Source of the DNA: Straminergon stramineum
Lineage: Eukaryota > Streptophyta > Bryopsida > Hypnales > Calliergonaceae
Length of the DNA: 64,000 bases
Reading direction: 5' to 3'
Assembly (NCBI GenBank): GCA_963920665.1
Contig: OY987273.1
Coordinates: forward strand, 15,378,501-15,442,500
Positions 1 through 12,240 of this stretch are shown here, in pieces. The notes under the pieces were generated by a model, which ran no database searches, was not told where the DNA came from, and was given only the letters and a program-made list of their open reading frames with translations. The stretch's first letter is position 1; every line of letters begins with the position of its first letter. A program made the position numbers and the translations under genes.

Positions 1-2964
1 ACTTTTTTTAGCTAGAGCTAACCAATTTTTCGTTCAATGTAGAACAAAAGAAAAATTTGAAATACTCTAAAGATTCTTTGTCAAAAAGCATAAATCATAC
101 AAAATGCGTTGACTTCCAATGAGCACTTCCATTTTCTTACAAATTCATTATGTAATGCATTTTCAAAATTTCCATGGTCAATAGTACGTCTTACAAGGAA
201 TAGAGAATTAACCTCTAAACATCGCGATGGATGTTTATTGTCCACTAAATGACAAGGAATTTTCCCATGTAGGTCAGAATTGCAACTATTCATCCTCAAA
301 ATTAGAGGTGGAAAGGAAAGTTCTAAAGAGGATGATATCACATGGTTTGAAAATGGTTGATTTCCATGGTCACCAGCCTGGCATTCAATGGTTAACCCCT
401 AAATGCCCCAGGCACCAAAATGTTGTGTTTGCAAAACTTTGGAGTTAAAGAAAACCCTAACAATTAGCTATTTTGAGAAGCTTGTATTCCTGGAAAGTTC
501 TCTTTGAAGTCTATTTTGAGAATTACAAATCCGATTTTGAAAATGAATGATATTGATTTTTATATCCAAGATTTTGTACAAGGTTACCCATTGCAATCTT
601 GAATTTCCGTAGTGTTGAGGGTTCTTGGAAATGAGCCTCAAATCACTAGATCTTTGAGAAATAATCACATTCAAAATTTCCTTTAAAAGAATTGTACAGT
701 AGATTTTGAAAAGCCACAAATTGATTGGTGTTATGCATGTTAGGCCCTCCAACCTCATATTTTTTTGGTCACCTGTCAAACTTTTTAGATTTGACTAGTG
801 AAAAGAGGATTGAAAGGCTTCATATCACTTTTGTAGTTTTAACACCCTCATAGTCAAACATTATAATCTTTTACTCCATGAGTGATTTTTTTTTCTATGT
901 GATCTATAACATGTCTACTTTGAATTTGCATGATTACAATTCAAAAAAATTGATACTACTTATGAAAATGTTGGCATTTTCTTCATCTGAGAGCAAATAC
1001 CAAAAAACTCAAAATAGGCCTTGGTGGGCATTTAGAAGTTCTAGAATTAATACAAGTCATGTTCGGATCCAAATGTCTAGGTTTGGGGTTGGGTCAGCTT
1101 TGGAAAATTTGACAAACCTCTATACTACACTTGAGGTTTGGATTTGGTGCGGTTGGTTCGGTGGAGTCCGAACTTGCTAAGGCGGCTCGACATAGCATTG
1201 GGAGGTCTTCTCTCTCCTTGCACTACGAGTTTGTTACTGTTGCGTGTTGCGATTGTTGGGAGCTGGAGTCCGAAATTCATTTCATTCGATTTGTAGTGTG
1301 GTTTGTTGTTGTTTTCTTCTTGTTTTCTTTAGTGTGCGCCTGTGCGGTGTACCTTTACGGTCGTTTACATTCCCTTGTTGCAAGCGTTGGAAGAATGCAT
1401 GGGTAGCTTGTGAGTTGGCCTCAGTTTCAATGGCCGTGGACGTAGAAGTTTTAGTAGCCGTGGATGCTTGTGGGAGGTTGACTTCACTGTATTTACTCAG
1501 TTTGCGTTGTGTTGTCTTTAGAAGTTGTGATTGAGTTCAAGTTCCCATTCAGCTGTGGAGTTCTGGAGTTCGCAAGTACGATACAATTTTCTCAAATTTG
1601 TGAGTTTTTTCTTTCTTTCTCACTAGTTTTGCTATTTATTCCTTTATTGTTTGATTGTTTTGATAGTACCGCTAATTTTCTTTTTAGAAGTTGCTTACTT
1701 GATAGTTGATTGTGCTTAAACGTTGGGCACAAAATTTTTTCCAAAGGCTTTCTCTCATTCTGTTTCCAATATTGTGGTTGCGCATTGATAAAGTAGAGTT
1801 GTTGTTTCAAAATTGGGTTTCCATTGTTGGATTTGTTTAAGAATTGGGTTTTGATTGTTGGATTTGGAATTTGTAGTTCTGCTTTCATGAGTAATTGTTA
1901 GGAATAGGGTTTTGAACATATTTTTCTAAAATGTGGTGCTCATGGGCGTTGCTACATTTCACATGGACTTCCGAAACAAAGTTCTGTGTTTCGAAATCTC
2001 TGAGATTCCTTTTCTGTGCTTACAAGTCTATACTCCAATAAGGAAGAAGTGTGATTTCAATCTCCAAAAGCATTCATGAAGTCTACAACAAAGTGAGGTT
2101 TCAAGTATTCTATTTTATACAAATTAGTCTACAATTTAGGGTTTTAGAATCTCGATTCAGTCTTAGTACACAGTTTTTGTTTGCAAATTCTCCAATTTTA
2201 GGGTTTAGCTTATTCAAAGACACATAATGTCAAGTCGAGGACACACTACAAACCTAGTGAACAAATTATTGTGCAGAGTCTATATGTTTAGGGTTTTCAT
2301 CATCAAAGAAACGTATCGTCGACTCAAGGATACAATCATCCATGATAATCTAAAGAAAATCTTGATAACTTCCAAATTCCAATTCCAACATTCCCACCAA
2401 GAAATAACTAAGAAAATTTAATTCACAAAAACACGCTGCCTCCCAAGTCATCCACCTTATTGTTGAGTTGATGATACCGTCTTAGATAAAGAATTTCCGA
2501 AATGACATACCAACAATTTAGGAAAATTTTGCCAATAAGTACTAGTCCCTACCTATGTCATTGACCCAATAATACCTTCAGAATGATTTAAAGATCATTC
2601 CACTAATCAAAAGAGAAAACAACACAAAATTAATGATCTAAAAGAAGCATTTAGTCGTCACTGATATGAAATATGACTAATTTCATACCCGAAAACCAAC
2701 GTCAGAGAAACAAATTGTTAATATAGTAACAAATGAGTGTTAATGTCCATAGAGGTCTATATATCTTGACAGTAATTTCAACCAACAACCTCACCTAAAT
2801 GTAGCTATCACCGAGTCAATCATTTTTAAAAAACATTTAAAAAACTTCACCCAATTGTATGACCAATGGAATTTCTCTTCCAACAATCTAAATAAACTTA
2901 TCGTTAGATCGACAATAGATCAATTTCTAACAAATACACACAAATCACTTGGCAGGATTAAAAG
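1..2964. other. AT-rich stretch with no assignable gene
   Basis: Only short overlapping open frames without recognisable domains occur here. A moderately GC-richer part around 1,000-1,550 resembles a transcribed leader or repeat edge but has no coherent protein. T-rich tracts and short TTTAGGG-like words appear near 2,140 and 2,200. The last few hundred bases lie just upstream of the coding-like region that starts at 2,965 and could contain its promoter; no clear TATA box was singled out. Confidence 0.4.
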
Positions 2965-5900
2965 ATGGAGAAGCAAGACCTCTACGATTATTCTGTGACA
3001 GAGCATCATCTTCAACCTTTCATAAACCCCATGAACGATGAGCCCTTCATCAATAAAATGGCAGATAGCTACAGAATGCTATGGGAGTTCAAAGATCATA
3101 TCAGCACATGGACTTTCGCTATGAACCATTGGAAGAACTATGTCTACTTTAGATACCGAATACATGGCAAAACAAGCTACCTACCTTGGAATATGAAAGA
3201 AAAGGTGATAGTGATTGAGGATCACCAGAGCAATTATGTTGTCATTGTACTCTACGAAGTTGATGAGAATAGAAACCAGAAAGATTACTATCACTCCATT
3301 GTAATCAACGTAAATTCTCATTACGGGAAGTTTGATCTCGAGAACCTCATGACATTCTTGGAGGGGTCGCAGATGGAGTCTCTCAACGAGGAATTTGAGA
3401 AATCTGGCTACCTTCTTTGGAAAAATGGCACAGCAATGTCCAATGCAACTAGATTGCACTGTAATTTCCAAACTATTGATCGATCTGCCTTGGTAAATAT
3501 CAAGCCTGCATCATCACTTGGTAGAAAACCCTTACAAGGTTAGAGAGTGGAATCCGATAGTCGTCAACAAGATGGGTCTGCAGCCGGTGGTTCAATAAGT
3601 AAAGCAACAAGACTAGGTCAGACAAAATCGGCAACAAGAAAGAGAGACAACATCTCAACAGAAGGACCTCTATCTAGTAGGAAGAAAAAGAGAAGTCTTC
3701 CTAGAGGAGTTGTAGGTGCTGGAAGTTCAGGATCAGCGCTCACGACTGTATCAGCAGGTCCAGCATCCTCTGATACTCCACAACTAGACTATGAGAAGTT
3801 TTCTTTAATTCAAAGAAACTTCTGGGCTGACCACAAGGCCTATTTTTTACTCGGCCAGGAAACAGTATTTGTAGACATCAAATAGTGCATCCTGGCAAGT
3901 GATCAATATGTAATTCGAACACTGAAAAAGGATATCGTTGCTGCTGTGAAGAATTAACTCATTCAACTCATTGACATGAAGCAAAGGCAGAAGGTCTGCC
4001 TTACCCTCGTCGATTCTCATAATCAGCTTTTGAAAAAAAAGCCAAAGAAGTAGGAAGAAATCATGAATGGACGGTTCATGATTATCAATGGTCAACATAG
4101 CATCACGGCTTCAAAAGAGCTTCAGAAAGGAGGCTGTGGAGAATCCCACCAAGTAGAGTTTTAGACTTGGGATGCTTTTATTGTTTGGACCCTTGATCCA
4201 AACAAATTAAGAAACATCTCAAAATTCTACAAGTGCACTAATCATTTGGATCATGCTCAACCAATGTGGGGTAACCAAATCGTTAGCTGCAGAAACATCT
4301 GGCTCACCTAGAAACGTCCCACAGATGTCCGCTTGGAGGATTTAACTCGGAAGAACAAATCCGTCTTCAGCTTGACAAACTATAAGGTGTGCAATTGGTC
4401 TTCCTCATTATCATCGAGTCGAGGATAACTTCTTTATTTCCTGTGAGAATGTAAATTCAAATTGATAATATCGAATGTGAATAACGCTCCATTTTACTAC
4501 TATTTAGTGAATTACTTTATGTATGGACTATCTATGTTATTATTAATATAGTATTATCGTTCACTTGACGATACTAAGGAAACAAATTCAATCGTTTTCA
4601 TACTGGATTGTAATAGAATTCTTGTATCGAAAAGTGTAGAGCTTCACGAATGCAGTTGTCGAGAGATTCCAAAATATTAATCCTAAAAAGGATGGCGCAT
4701 CCATCAAAGGGACTACGGATTTGAAAAATGAAATTTAGATCATCACCTTGCCAGATGATCTCTGGGCATATTGGAATCGATTTTTGACGAGGCATTTCGA
4801 AGGAGAGCTGATGGAGTGAGTTTCCTTGAAATTATTTAAGGAAATTAAAGGTTTCAAGATCAAAGCAATGTCCTTGAAAAGAGATTTTTTCAAGCATTGC
4901 GGATGGTTCACAGACATTGACTTTGGAGTTTTTGCACAGCACCTACTAGGTGAAACTTTGAGGCGTAAATCAATATACTCGAAAGTCTCTATTGCGAGAA
5001 CAAAAATACTAGTTCCTGACAACATTGCGCACGATGATTGGGTAGAGCGGAGGAAACACAAGAAAGTTGTTATCCAAGATTTGATGGACTTCAAACCATC
5101 TCTGAAGTTCATAGACAATGGCGGCGATGTCATTGATACGACTTGGAGAGCATGGAAGGCAAGGCACCGGTTTACTTTCACGTCGTGGGATTTCCTTCTC
5201 TCGCATCCTAGTGTTGAGTATTTCAAGAAACGGCTCAGAAATGATGCGTGGCGGAAGTGGGTGAAGGATCTTGAGAAATAGTTTCTGGAGGTCCTATACA
5301 TGTTCAGGAGGTTTATGAAGTTGAAGTACCAACTTCCTAAACTTGCCGGAGGAGTATAAGTACGAGGAATTGACTTCATTGCGAAGGCGCTCGTTACCAG
5401 CACAAATTATACCTATAATCAACGAGAAGTTAATTTGGCAGTCTTAGATATTAGGGTGGTCCCACGATCAAATCCAACTGATACCGAAAGTGCTATCGAC
5501 CCCTTTTTGACTTTCCTTGATCAGAAATTAGAACCAAAAATAACTAAGCCAAATATCTAACTCTTCATTCTCGGTGGGAAGGAGGACGTGAAGGCTGTAA
5601 CTTCTTTTGCAGCTCTGAGGCTTATTGGGTATGACTCCATCATATCTACTTACATCCCTAGTAGAGAAGAGATGTTGAATAACGTGACGAATAGAGGAAA
5701 AGCTCCAGATGTGTTGCTCCTCTTCCTTTTCAAGAAGGATAATGACTTTGCCACCGCCGCCCACATGTGCCTCAAATCAAAATATGACACACCTTCCGGG
5801 TGTGTATACTATACCGATCCGTCAAAGAATACGGAAGCAAAGTGGAGGATACATCCTATTGAATTGCGGATGGAATTTTATCTAGAAATACTCGAAGCCT

Positions 5901-6144
5901 TCGCAACGCCAGATGAAAATGTTCTTGGCATCTATGCAGGACCAAAGTTCATGCTAGCCGCAAAGGTTAGTGTATCTTCTCTCTTAGAAATCATATTCTC
6001 GTATCTAGAATTATAGTTCTTTAATTTTCTCAGCTTCTCTTTGAAGTATGTGCAGTCCATTGTTATCCTCGGGTTGACGATAATGTCATCTACCTTGGAT
6101 ATACATTCAGCATTCATTTAGAAATGCAAAATCTAGAATGTTAG
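2965..6144 (+). pseudogene. Degraded multi-exon gene, ParB-like plus DNA methyltransferase-like
   Basis: One frame can be followed from 2,965 to about 4,390, broken only by stop codons (near 3,541, 3,883, 3,955, 4,050, 4,162 and 4,309). Its first 190 codons are unrecognised. A basic Ser/Gly-rich linker (3,550-3,780) follows. Around 4,060-4,110 the reading RFMIINGQHSITASKEL resembles the ParB-like core (hhhhDGxHRhxAxxxh), then comes a Trp-rich region. Coding resumes about 4,760-5,360 and 5,400-5,965. The stretch IHPIELRMEFYLEILEAF followed by NVLGIYAGPKFMLAAK (5,850-5,965) resembles the C-terminal HPxxKP...DPFxGxGTT part of N6/N4 DNA methyltransferases, although the FxGxG core is altered. A probable intron at 5,966-6,033 joins a last exon ending at 6,144. 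ParB-methyltransferase pairing is known in mobile elements; its use here is inference. The gene is non-functional as read. Confidence 0.38.
5966..6033 (+). other. Probable 68-bp spliceosomal intron
   Basis: The donor AAG|GTTAGT follows an in-frame AAG codon, and the acceptor TTTTCTCAG precedes an in-frame continuation (LLFEVCAVHCYPRVDDNV) that runs to a stop at 6,142. Without splicing the frame ends at 6,014. The intron is T-rich, as expected in plants. It implies the parent gene was a spliced nuclear gene, not a processed copy. Confidence 0.5.
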
Positions 6145-6239
6145 TTTTTGATTTGTAGATGTTAAGTGCATACTTCTATGGCTTAAGTGATAGAGAAGAT
6201 GCAAAGCCATACTCATAAATTGCTCTCCTAGAGAATAAG

Positions 6240-7622
6240 ATGGATAAAAATGACTTCATAATTTTGAATTCACCTTATTCGCTACTATATGATCGTCCTA
6301 CAAGTCATGGACCTGTGGTCGTTCACTCCAATTCACCTCTATTGCCACCCATGACGTTGGAGTCACTGCTAGAAAGTAATGTCGTGGGGAACCGCCAGAG
6401 GGAAGCTATCAGGCCACATGTAAGTACTGATCCTAGCGTTGAAGGAATCTATCAATTCGGGACTAACACATTCCAGGTCCACATATGGATGGACGCTCTT
6501 GTTGTTCTGGTCGTCTTGCAAAGTCAACATGATGAAGAGGATGTAGAGACCGACACTGAGTTTGAGAGACATCAGGAGGAGCAAGCTAGAGAGGATCGAG
6601 GGAGAGACAATGAGGACGTTGTCATTACCGAGGTGATCGGATCCCAAGGGAATCATGCAACTAAAGAGAGTCACCCTTCAATAGGATCTGATAACCCCAT
6701 CATCATTAGTAATGATGATGACATCGATCATCCGCACTCATCAGACGATGACACAGATGGTGTTCCCCAGCAAGTTGAGCTAAAACCTATCATCGCACCC
6801 TTTGGCGTGGTGGTGAAGGTCAAGAAGGATTGGTGGAAGAAAGACTAGGAAGCCAGGGAGAGGAGGATAGCCAAGCAAAAGGAGCGGGAGGAAAAAGAAA
6901 GGCTGGTTGCTAAGCTACTAGCGGACAACAAGGTTGCCAATGAGAAAATTACTGAACTCTAAGAGAAATTGGATTCAAAATATGATGAGCTACAAAGCTA
7001 GTTCGCAGTGCTCTTGAGTGCGTTGTAGTACCAGAAGAGACAATTGCAGAGCTGTCCAATTACATTCTTTGTTGCTCCAACACCACAACCTTAGGTGCTG
7101 TCGAGTAGCACTCCAACCATGTAGGAAATGGTGCACTTGGTTAGTGTGCTGTCCTATCCTCAAGTTGATGGTAAGGATGAGGCGATCTCACTAGCACATG
7201 AGGACCTCATCATCTCAACTCCAGCATCCCAAATGCCCAGGATGCCATCTCCAAATGAAGGGGCCTTCAAAGTCTTGGGTCCTGAGGCTGCTCTTGACGT
7301 TGCTCGATAAGAAGACACCATTCAAGGAAAAGAACATTATCATCGAGGTGATGATAATGTTGTCGAGGAGGCAACACGAACTTCTACGGTTGAGCCTCAT
7401 AATGCAGCAATGTGTGAGGAATCACGTGAAGTCCTCTTGGAGGTGAACTCGCCCCTTTTTGTGGAGGAAGAAAAAGTTGACTATAAAGGGGATGATGAAG
7501 ACCTTCTCGACAACGGTCTAGAGGAGAGCAAGAAAGGACAACCTTCAGTAGCAAAAGTGGCACCAGAGGATCTAGAAGGAACCGCTCAGATACAACCTTC
7601 TAACCCTTATGATTTCAATTGA
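6240..7622 (+). pseudogene. Acidic and coiled-coil coding relic, unknown function
   Basis: The first 202 codons begin MDKNDFIILNSPYS and become strongly acidic (6,520-6,770, with DDD/DDDTD clusters). The frame then meets a TAG at 6,846 but continues as a charged helix rich in Glu, Arg and Lys (EARERRIAKQKEREEKERL, about 6,850-7,000), a likely coiled coil. Further in-frame stops (TAA and TAG) appear at 6,959-7,120. A second acidic segment in another frame runs 7,410-7,622. It lies 95 bp after the methyltransferase-like relic and may be its C-terminal portion, or a separate gene. No catalytic motif was recognised. The stops are mostly of the CAG-to-TAG or CAA-to-TAA kind. Confidence 0.35.
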
Positions 7623-8189
7623 TTCTAGAACCTTGGAGTCATTCATGATTGTGTTCGGTGACAAAGGCTAGGAAGTCCTCTATTAGTTATCGAATCTCAT
7701 TTGTATCCATGCTTCTTGATAGGATGTCATCGCCGCTACTTGATTGCTTGGCGTTGACGATGAATCTATTTGTGGCTATGATCCGTGTGCAATAGTGTAG
7801 CATAGTGCTTAGAGTAGTTTTCAGTCGACTAGAGACGTAATATAATTTTGCGGCTATAATATGTAGACTTTGTAAATAAATTATACTCAATTTCCATGGA
7901 TTCGCGCATTGGTCTAATAGTCTTTGGCTTTCAATGTTTTTGTTGCTTAGCTGCAAAAAAATAAAAGCGTGCATCGTCCACTACCAATGAAAGCACTTTC
8001 TAATGGGAGACTGCAATCGATTAGGGGAATTGAATGCTTCTATGCGCTTTCTAGATCTCTTGTTTCTCCATTTAAACAGGTAACTCCATTTCTTTGTTGT
8101 TATGCTCTGATCAAGTAGTAGTAGTGGGCTAAAGAGAGATCGTGCCCAGGAATGTGCCTCCCGTACTTCCTCCACTGTGGAGGAAGTGG
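7623..8189. other. Spacer, no gene seen
   Basis: AT-rich sequence between two coding relics. The open frames on the minus strand here lack recognisable domains. The stretch 8,140-8,189 is in frame with the following phosphatase-like relic but lacks an ATG. Confidence 0.4.
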
Positions 8190-8957
8190 ATGAACATTGT
8201 CTTTGACTTGAACAACATACTTTGTCAAACGGCGATGAAGTCCTATGGGGAGAAATTCAAACCATACAAGCTCGAAGACAATGTTCTCTACCACAAGAAT
8301 CCCATGATCATCAGACCCAAGGCGGTATTTGCTTTGCAAAATCTAGGTGAATTCCTCCAATAGGAGTCCGTGATCGCGGATAGGGTCTTAGTGTGGACGA
8401 CGATGTTGAAGTGTAACGTAGAACCCATTGCTGGACACCTGTTTAACGCTTGTTGAGCACCCTACAATATTCTGAGTCAGGAACAATACAAAAAGATAGA
8501 GTACTCTCTGGAGAAGTTCTTTCATCTCAGTGAACAAGTGCATTGTATGAAAGTGCTCTCTGAGACCTTGTTCACCAATCCGAGCGGAAGCACATCCTTC
8601 ACCTCGAATAATACGCTTCTCATTGACGACTCTCTGAACAAGAGTGTCTGCAATGAGAATGGGAATGCTATATTCCTAGACACTTGGAGGCACCATAATC
8701 GCAGAGACGACGTCCTCATGGGGGAACTACTGCCATGGCTCAAACGTCTAGATTCAAACTACCAATTGGGCCAAATGCAGACATACATCGAGGAGAACCG
8801 CATTGGTTTGAACCCATTGGGAGCCACGGACTACAAGGTGGAGGAGCTCATAGATGGGATGAGAGAGTCCTCAAAGGTCATGGGCTCTAGATACAAGCTC
8901 CCTAGAATAGGCGTAATCATAGAGCGATGCCAAAGTAGGAAGTACACTGTAAAGTAG
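8190..8957 (+). pseudogene. FCP1/NIF-like HAD phosphatase relic
   Basis: The frame from ATG 8,190 to the stop at 8,955 is continuous apart from TAG at 8,361 and TGA at 8,454. Features of the FCP1 (CTD-phosphatase/NIF) fold appear in order: VFDLNNILCQ at the start (motif I position, normally DxDxT), IIRPKA...LGEFLQ, RVLVWTTMLKCNVEPI (the strand before motif II), and LLIDDSLNKSVCNENGNAIF (motif III, DDSxxK). About 90 further residues follow. These enzymes dephosphorylate serine in RNA polymerase II tails or act as import and adaptor proteins. Here the second catalytic Asp is Asn (DLN) and two nonsense codons interrupt it, so an active enzyme is unlikely. A decayed copy of a plant FCP1-like family is the best reading. 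Confidence 0.58.
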
Positions 8958-9385
8958 ATTCTTTCTAGATGTAAGATAACATTTTATGTATAGTCCTCGA
9001 TTTATATACTATGATCTTTTGTAAATAATATATTGAGTTCGCATTTCCCTTGAATCTTTGCCATGTACTCAGGGGTTTACTATACATGTTTCTTAGTCTC
9101 AATTGAAGATACTTTTGCATTTGTTGGATGGAGGTAATGTGGGTGGGCTTATTGATCATAAATGTATTGCAAGTTGGAAGCGTTCGCTTTGTTGAACCAC
9201 CAAAAAGGCAACGACTGAGTAGAAGTCTCCTCTCTGGATCGGAAAGGTCACTCTCCAACTAGTCAGAATCCTAGGGGGGGAGTTGCCACACTGCTCCGTA
9301 GTCCAAATCATACCTGCTGCGGTCTATTGCGGACGCTGCATCCGCGGCCAGAGACTATTCCAAGGGGGATATTGAAGACGAGGTC
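8958..9385. other. Spacer, no gene seen
   Basis: AT-rich, then GC-richer after 9,260. A G run occurs at about 9,274. No protein-coding or repeat structure could be supported. Confidence 0.35.
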
Positions 9386-10017
9386 ATGGACAGCCCCTCG
9401 AGTCGCGGACCTGTGAGGACTCCCATATGCTCTCCGTCGCCGTTGAAGCGAGCATCCTCAAGTCGTGGGAATTCCTTCTCGCCAAAACCGCAAACGGACG
9501 TGTCAACAAGTCGCAAACTAAAACTACCCTTGTATAAAGCGGCAGGACATCCTCGGCTCAAAGATGATGTTCCAACTCCGTCTGCAGTTCCTAATGTTTG
9601 CATCGATGGATGAAAGTTGGTGGTTGCATTGGAGGATGACAAAGGGGGGGGGGGGTGGTTACGGAAGTCGACTACTGATGTTACTATTCTTCGGATTGAG
9701 GATAAGCAACCTCGTCCCTCACAATCTGCAAGAGCCAGATGATCTCCTTCCGCCAACAATCTTTTCAAGCAACGAATTTTCAGAGAACATCGCTGTTTGC
9801 TCGACTCCAAAATAATAGGGACTCGACTTCCGGACATAGAGAATGTCAATGCGTTGCTATAGAGGCGGCCGTCTTGAGGGTCAAGATCGCTTTCGAGTTT
9901 AGGGGTCCTCCAAGCCACTCGAAGGTCAAAACGAAAGGAAAATGGAGCTCAAAGCTTGAGCTTATGCGAGTCTTTGGAGGGGGGGGGAAGTGGGCTGCAC
10001 TATCATTCTCGACGTGA
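9386..10017 (+). pseudogene. Unidentified coding-like relic
   Basis: A single frame starting MDSPSSRGPVRTPICSPSP can be followed for about 210 codons through several nonsense codons (TGA at 9,611; TGA near 9,758; TAG and TGA near 9,860-9,880). It has a Ser/Pro/Arg-rich start, then NLFKQRIFREHRCLLDSK and a Ser/Leu-rich part. Long G runs at 9,645-9,655 and 9,980-9,988 may mark slippage. No family was recognised. The consistent frame and amino-acid texture favour a decayed exon over chance, but an unclassified repeat remains possible. Confidence 0.3.
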
Positions 10018-10580
10018 GGATATCTTTAAAGGACTAGCAAAGCTCAAAGCATTGGAAGCAGCTAGGAGCAATTGTACAAAAATAGACAAAGGAAAGATTT
10101 TGCCATCAACAAGTGAATCAAGCAAGTAAATATTTTGAAGTACTTAGTTTTGAGGTACCTCTTACTATTAATAGTATAGTAAGTAGACATACAAAAATAC
10201 TTTCAGAAGTTCAATGCTTCATATACAAGAAACCACTACTTTGATTCCACTGAATCTTATGCCTTTATAGTTCATTCACTACAAAGAATATTTACATACT
10301 CTTTTTGTATTAAATCGCACAAGTAATTCCAACTTACTCACTTTAAAATGACTCCCTTTCTTTGTACGGAGTACTTCAGGTCCTCTATCTAAAAGAAAGT
10401 CTCACATCTTCTCTTGTATTGATGCAATTATAATCTCATGTTTCAAGTCAATTGGGGCAGCTTGTTCAAAGCTTTCTTTCGTTGTTATATGGCCGGCTCT
10501 ACATGTCGTTGGGTTCAACAACTCTTAATTCGCTAGAGCTTTGCATCCATTTTTCCAAGTCTCAAAATTGTCATTTTGTC
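10018..10580. other. AT-rich spacer; left end of element A not located
   Basis: No coding frame with recognisable content and no copy of the TAGGGTTGT terminal motif was seen. The left terminus of the outer element A should lie here or further left, or may have been lost. Confidence 0.35.
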
Positions 10581-11039
10581 TCAATTTAACAAATAAGGCC
10601 TTTTAGTAGCAATTATGGCTTTGTCATGAGTCAAATTCCTTACATTGCACCTTGCAATTGTACACCAATCTATTTCTTTGTGGAGTACTATCTCCGCCCA
10701 AATCATTGCCATGTTGCAATAGTTCATGATGTTTGGTTTGGAGCTTGGTAAACCTGAAGTGGAGGTTATTTCTTTGTATCGATGAACAAAATGTTTGCTC
10801 CTACATGTGGGCATTTATCCTTCCTACTAGCAACAAACCTGCACCTCTACTCGATCACTTGACCATAGTTTGGAGAGGTGCGTCATTTTAAAGTACTTTT
10901 TGCATGTTGTACAATCCTACATTTTCTTGGGCTCTTCCTCCCATCTAGGCTCCACTACACATGTCACATCTGTTGAATCTTTCCAATTAATTTCTTGGGA
11001 TTTTCCCTTCTTATTTCCTCCACCACTTCCACGCGACAT
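10581..11039 (-). pseudogene. WCHI-domain gene relic of element A
   Basis: From ATG at 11,039 the frame reads MSRGSGGGNKKGK, then the shared N-terminal domain in degraded form: CTTCKKYFKMTHLSKLW in the place of the TCxxYVxWCHIxKLFP core, and later WAEIVLHKEIDW matching the VYAExxLxKEVDW end of the domain. Stops occur after about 40 codons, near codon 70, and finally at 10,581. Only the domain survives; no coiled-coil tail was found beyond it. In B and C the minus-strand WCHI gene carries a coiled-coil tail, so this is probably the A counterpart. A GC-rich array lies upstream at 11,490-11,874. Confidence 0.55.
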
Positions 11040-11489
11040 GGTAACCTCCAAACCTCAATTAATAATGAAACAAAAAGGTTTTAGAGTTCAAATTCAATTT
11101 GGCAACGCTCTTGCCAGATGTCGAAAAGGGTGAATGAAAAACGGGAATGAAAAAAACTATGCTTGGTATTACTGACAACCAAGTTAATTGTAAAACTAAA
11201 CACCTTGAGTTCTTGACAAGGCAATAAACTCAAACAACAAAGAAGTACTTTAAAACAACCAAATGAACTCACACAAAATTAAACACTTGTAATTTGGGAC
11301 AAACCCCAAAACATTGAAATTGATCGAATAAAAGTTATTTAATATTAAAACACAATTGTTCATGCACCAAGCTAGAAGGAGTGTATAGATTCCTAAAGGC
11401 ACTAGATCACCCACTCCCAAAGGGAAATGACTATGAAGAACTAAGTCGCCCATGTCGCCATTTATGTGATATAGGGGACACTTGCTCAC

Positions 11490-11874
11490 TGCTATCTACA
11501 TTGGATGGCACGAAGGTGGATGGGCAGATTGTGCAGTCCGAAATTGCAATCCACTAGATCGCACAGCCATCGACAAAAAGCGCACTGGACAGTGAGATGC
11601 CGACAAAGAAGGCCGATGGGGTTCAAGTGTAGTGGACGGGCCAGCAAGCAAAACAACTCGTGGATAGGGAAATGGACAAGTGTGCAAACACCAAATCCGA
11701 AGGTACAGACGTCGAATGCATACGGGTAGACAAACAACATGGATGGGCAGATAGGGAGGAGGGCAGGAAGGAGAGGCAAGCAAGGGAGAGTAGTTTTCAA
11801 TTTCTCATTTTTCAGTTTGGTTGAGGTGTGCAAAGGTGCGAACGAGCGGACGAGGAGGAGGGCGGGAGGGAGAG
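11490..11874 (-). promoter_or_regulatory. GC-rich repeat array of element A, upstream of its WCHI gene
   Basis: Irregular repetition of GGATGGGCAGAT, GTGGACGGGC and GGAGGAGGGCGGG-like units on the + strand (C-rich on the gene's sense strand), standing out from the AT-rich surroundings. It is placed 5' of the minus-strand WCHI gene, as for the arrays in B and C. Its right edge is cut by the insertion of element B. Confidence 0.5.
11867..11874. repeat. Left target-site duplication of element B
   Basis: AGGGAGAG immediately before the left terminus CAGGGTTGTCACA. The right copy after position 26,676 reads AGGGAGAC, so 7 of 8 bases agree. Eight-base duplications are the hallmark of hAT insertion. 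Confidence 0.75.
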
Positions 11875-12004
11875 CAGGGTTGTCACACTAGACAAAAGGA
11901 CCACCCGCCCGTTTGTTCTATTTACCTGTCCGATGTGGTCAACATATAGTTGACTTCCTAGTTAGGTAAAAAAGACTAATGTGAATTTACCTTGTATCCA
12001 CTTG

Positions 12005-12240
12005 GCTACCGGCATAGACGCTAGGCGTGGACGTAAGTTGGTTGGGGCATGGATGTTGGTGGGGCGTGGACATAGAGAGGTAGGGGTGCGGATGGAAGAC
12101 AAGGCATGAATGGAGATCGGCTGGGGTGTGGACGTTGGTGGGGCATGGACGTAGAGTAGTAGGGGTGCGAACGGAAGACATGGTGTGTGGACAAAAGACA
12201 AGGTGCAAACATAGGTCGTTAGGGGTGCAGACGAAAGATT
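12005..12240. repeat. Left subterminal GC-rich array of element B
   Basis: Tandem units of the type GGGGCGTGGACGTAG or GGTGCGGACGGAAGAC on the + strand, about 12 irregular copies. Read inward from the left terminus it is G-rich. The array near the right terminus is its inverted counterpart. hAT transposases typically bind subterminal repeats; binding here is inference. Confidence 0.7.

Noticed and set aside
1131..1709. Overlapping plus-strand frames rich in Val, Phe and Cys
   Set aside because: Low-complexity T/G-rich sequence gives overlapping frames with no conserved content.
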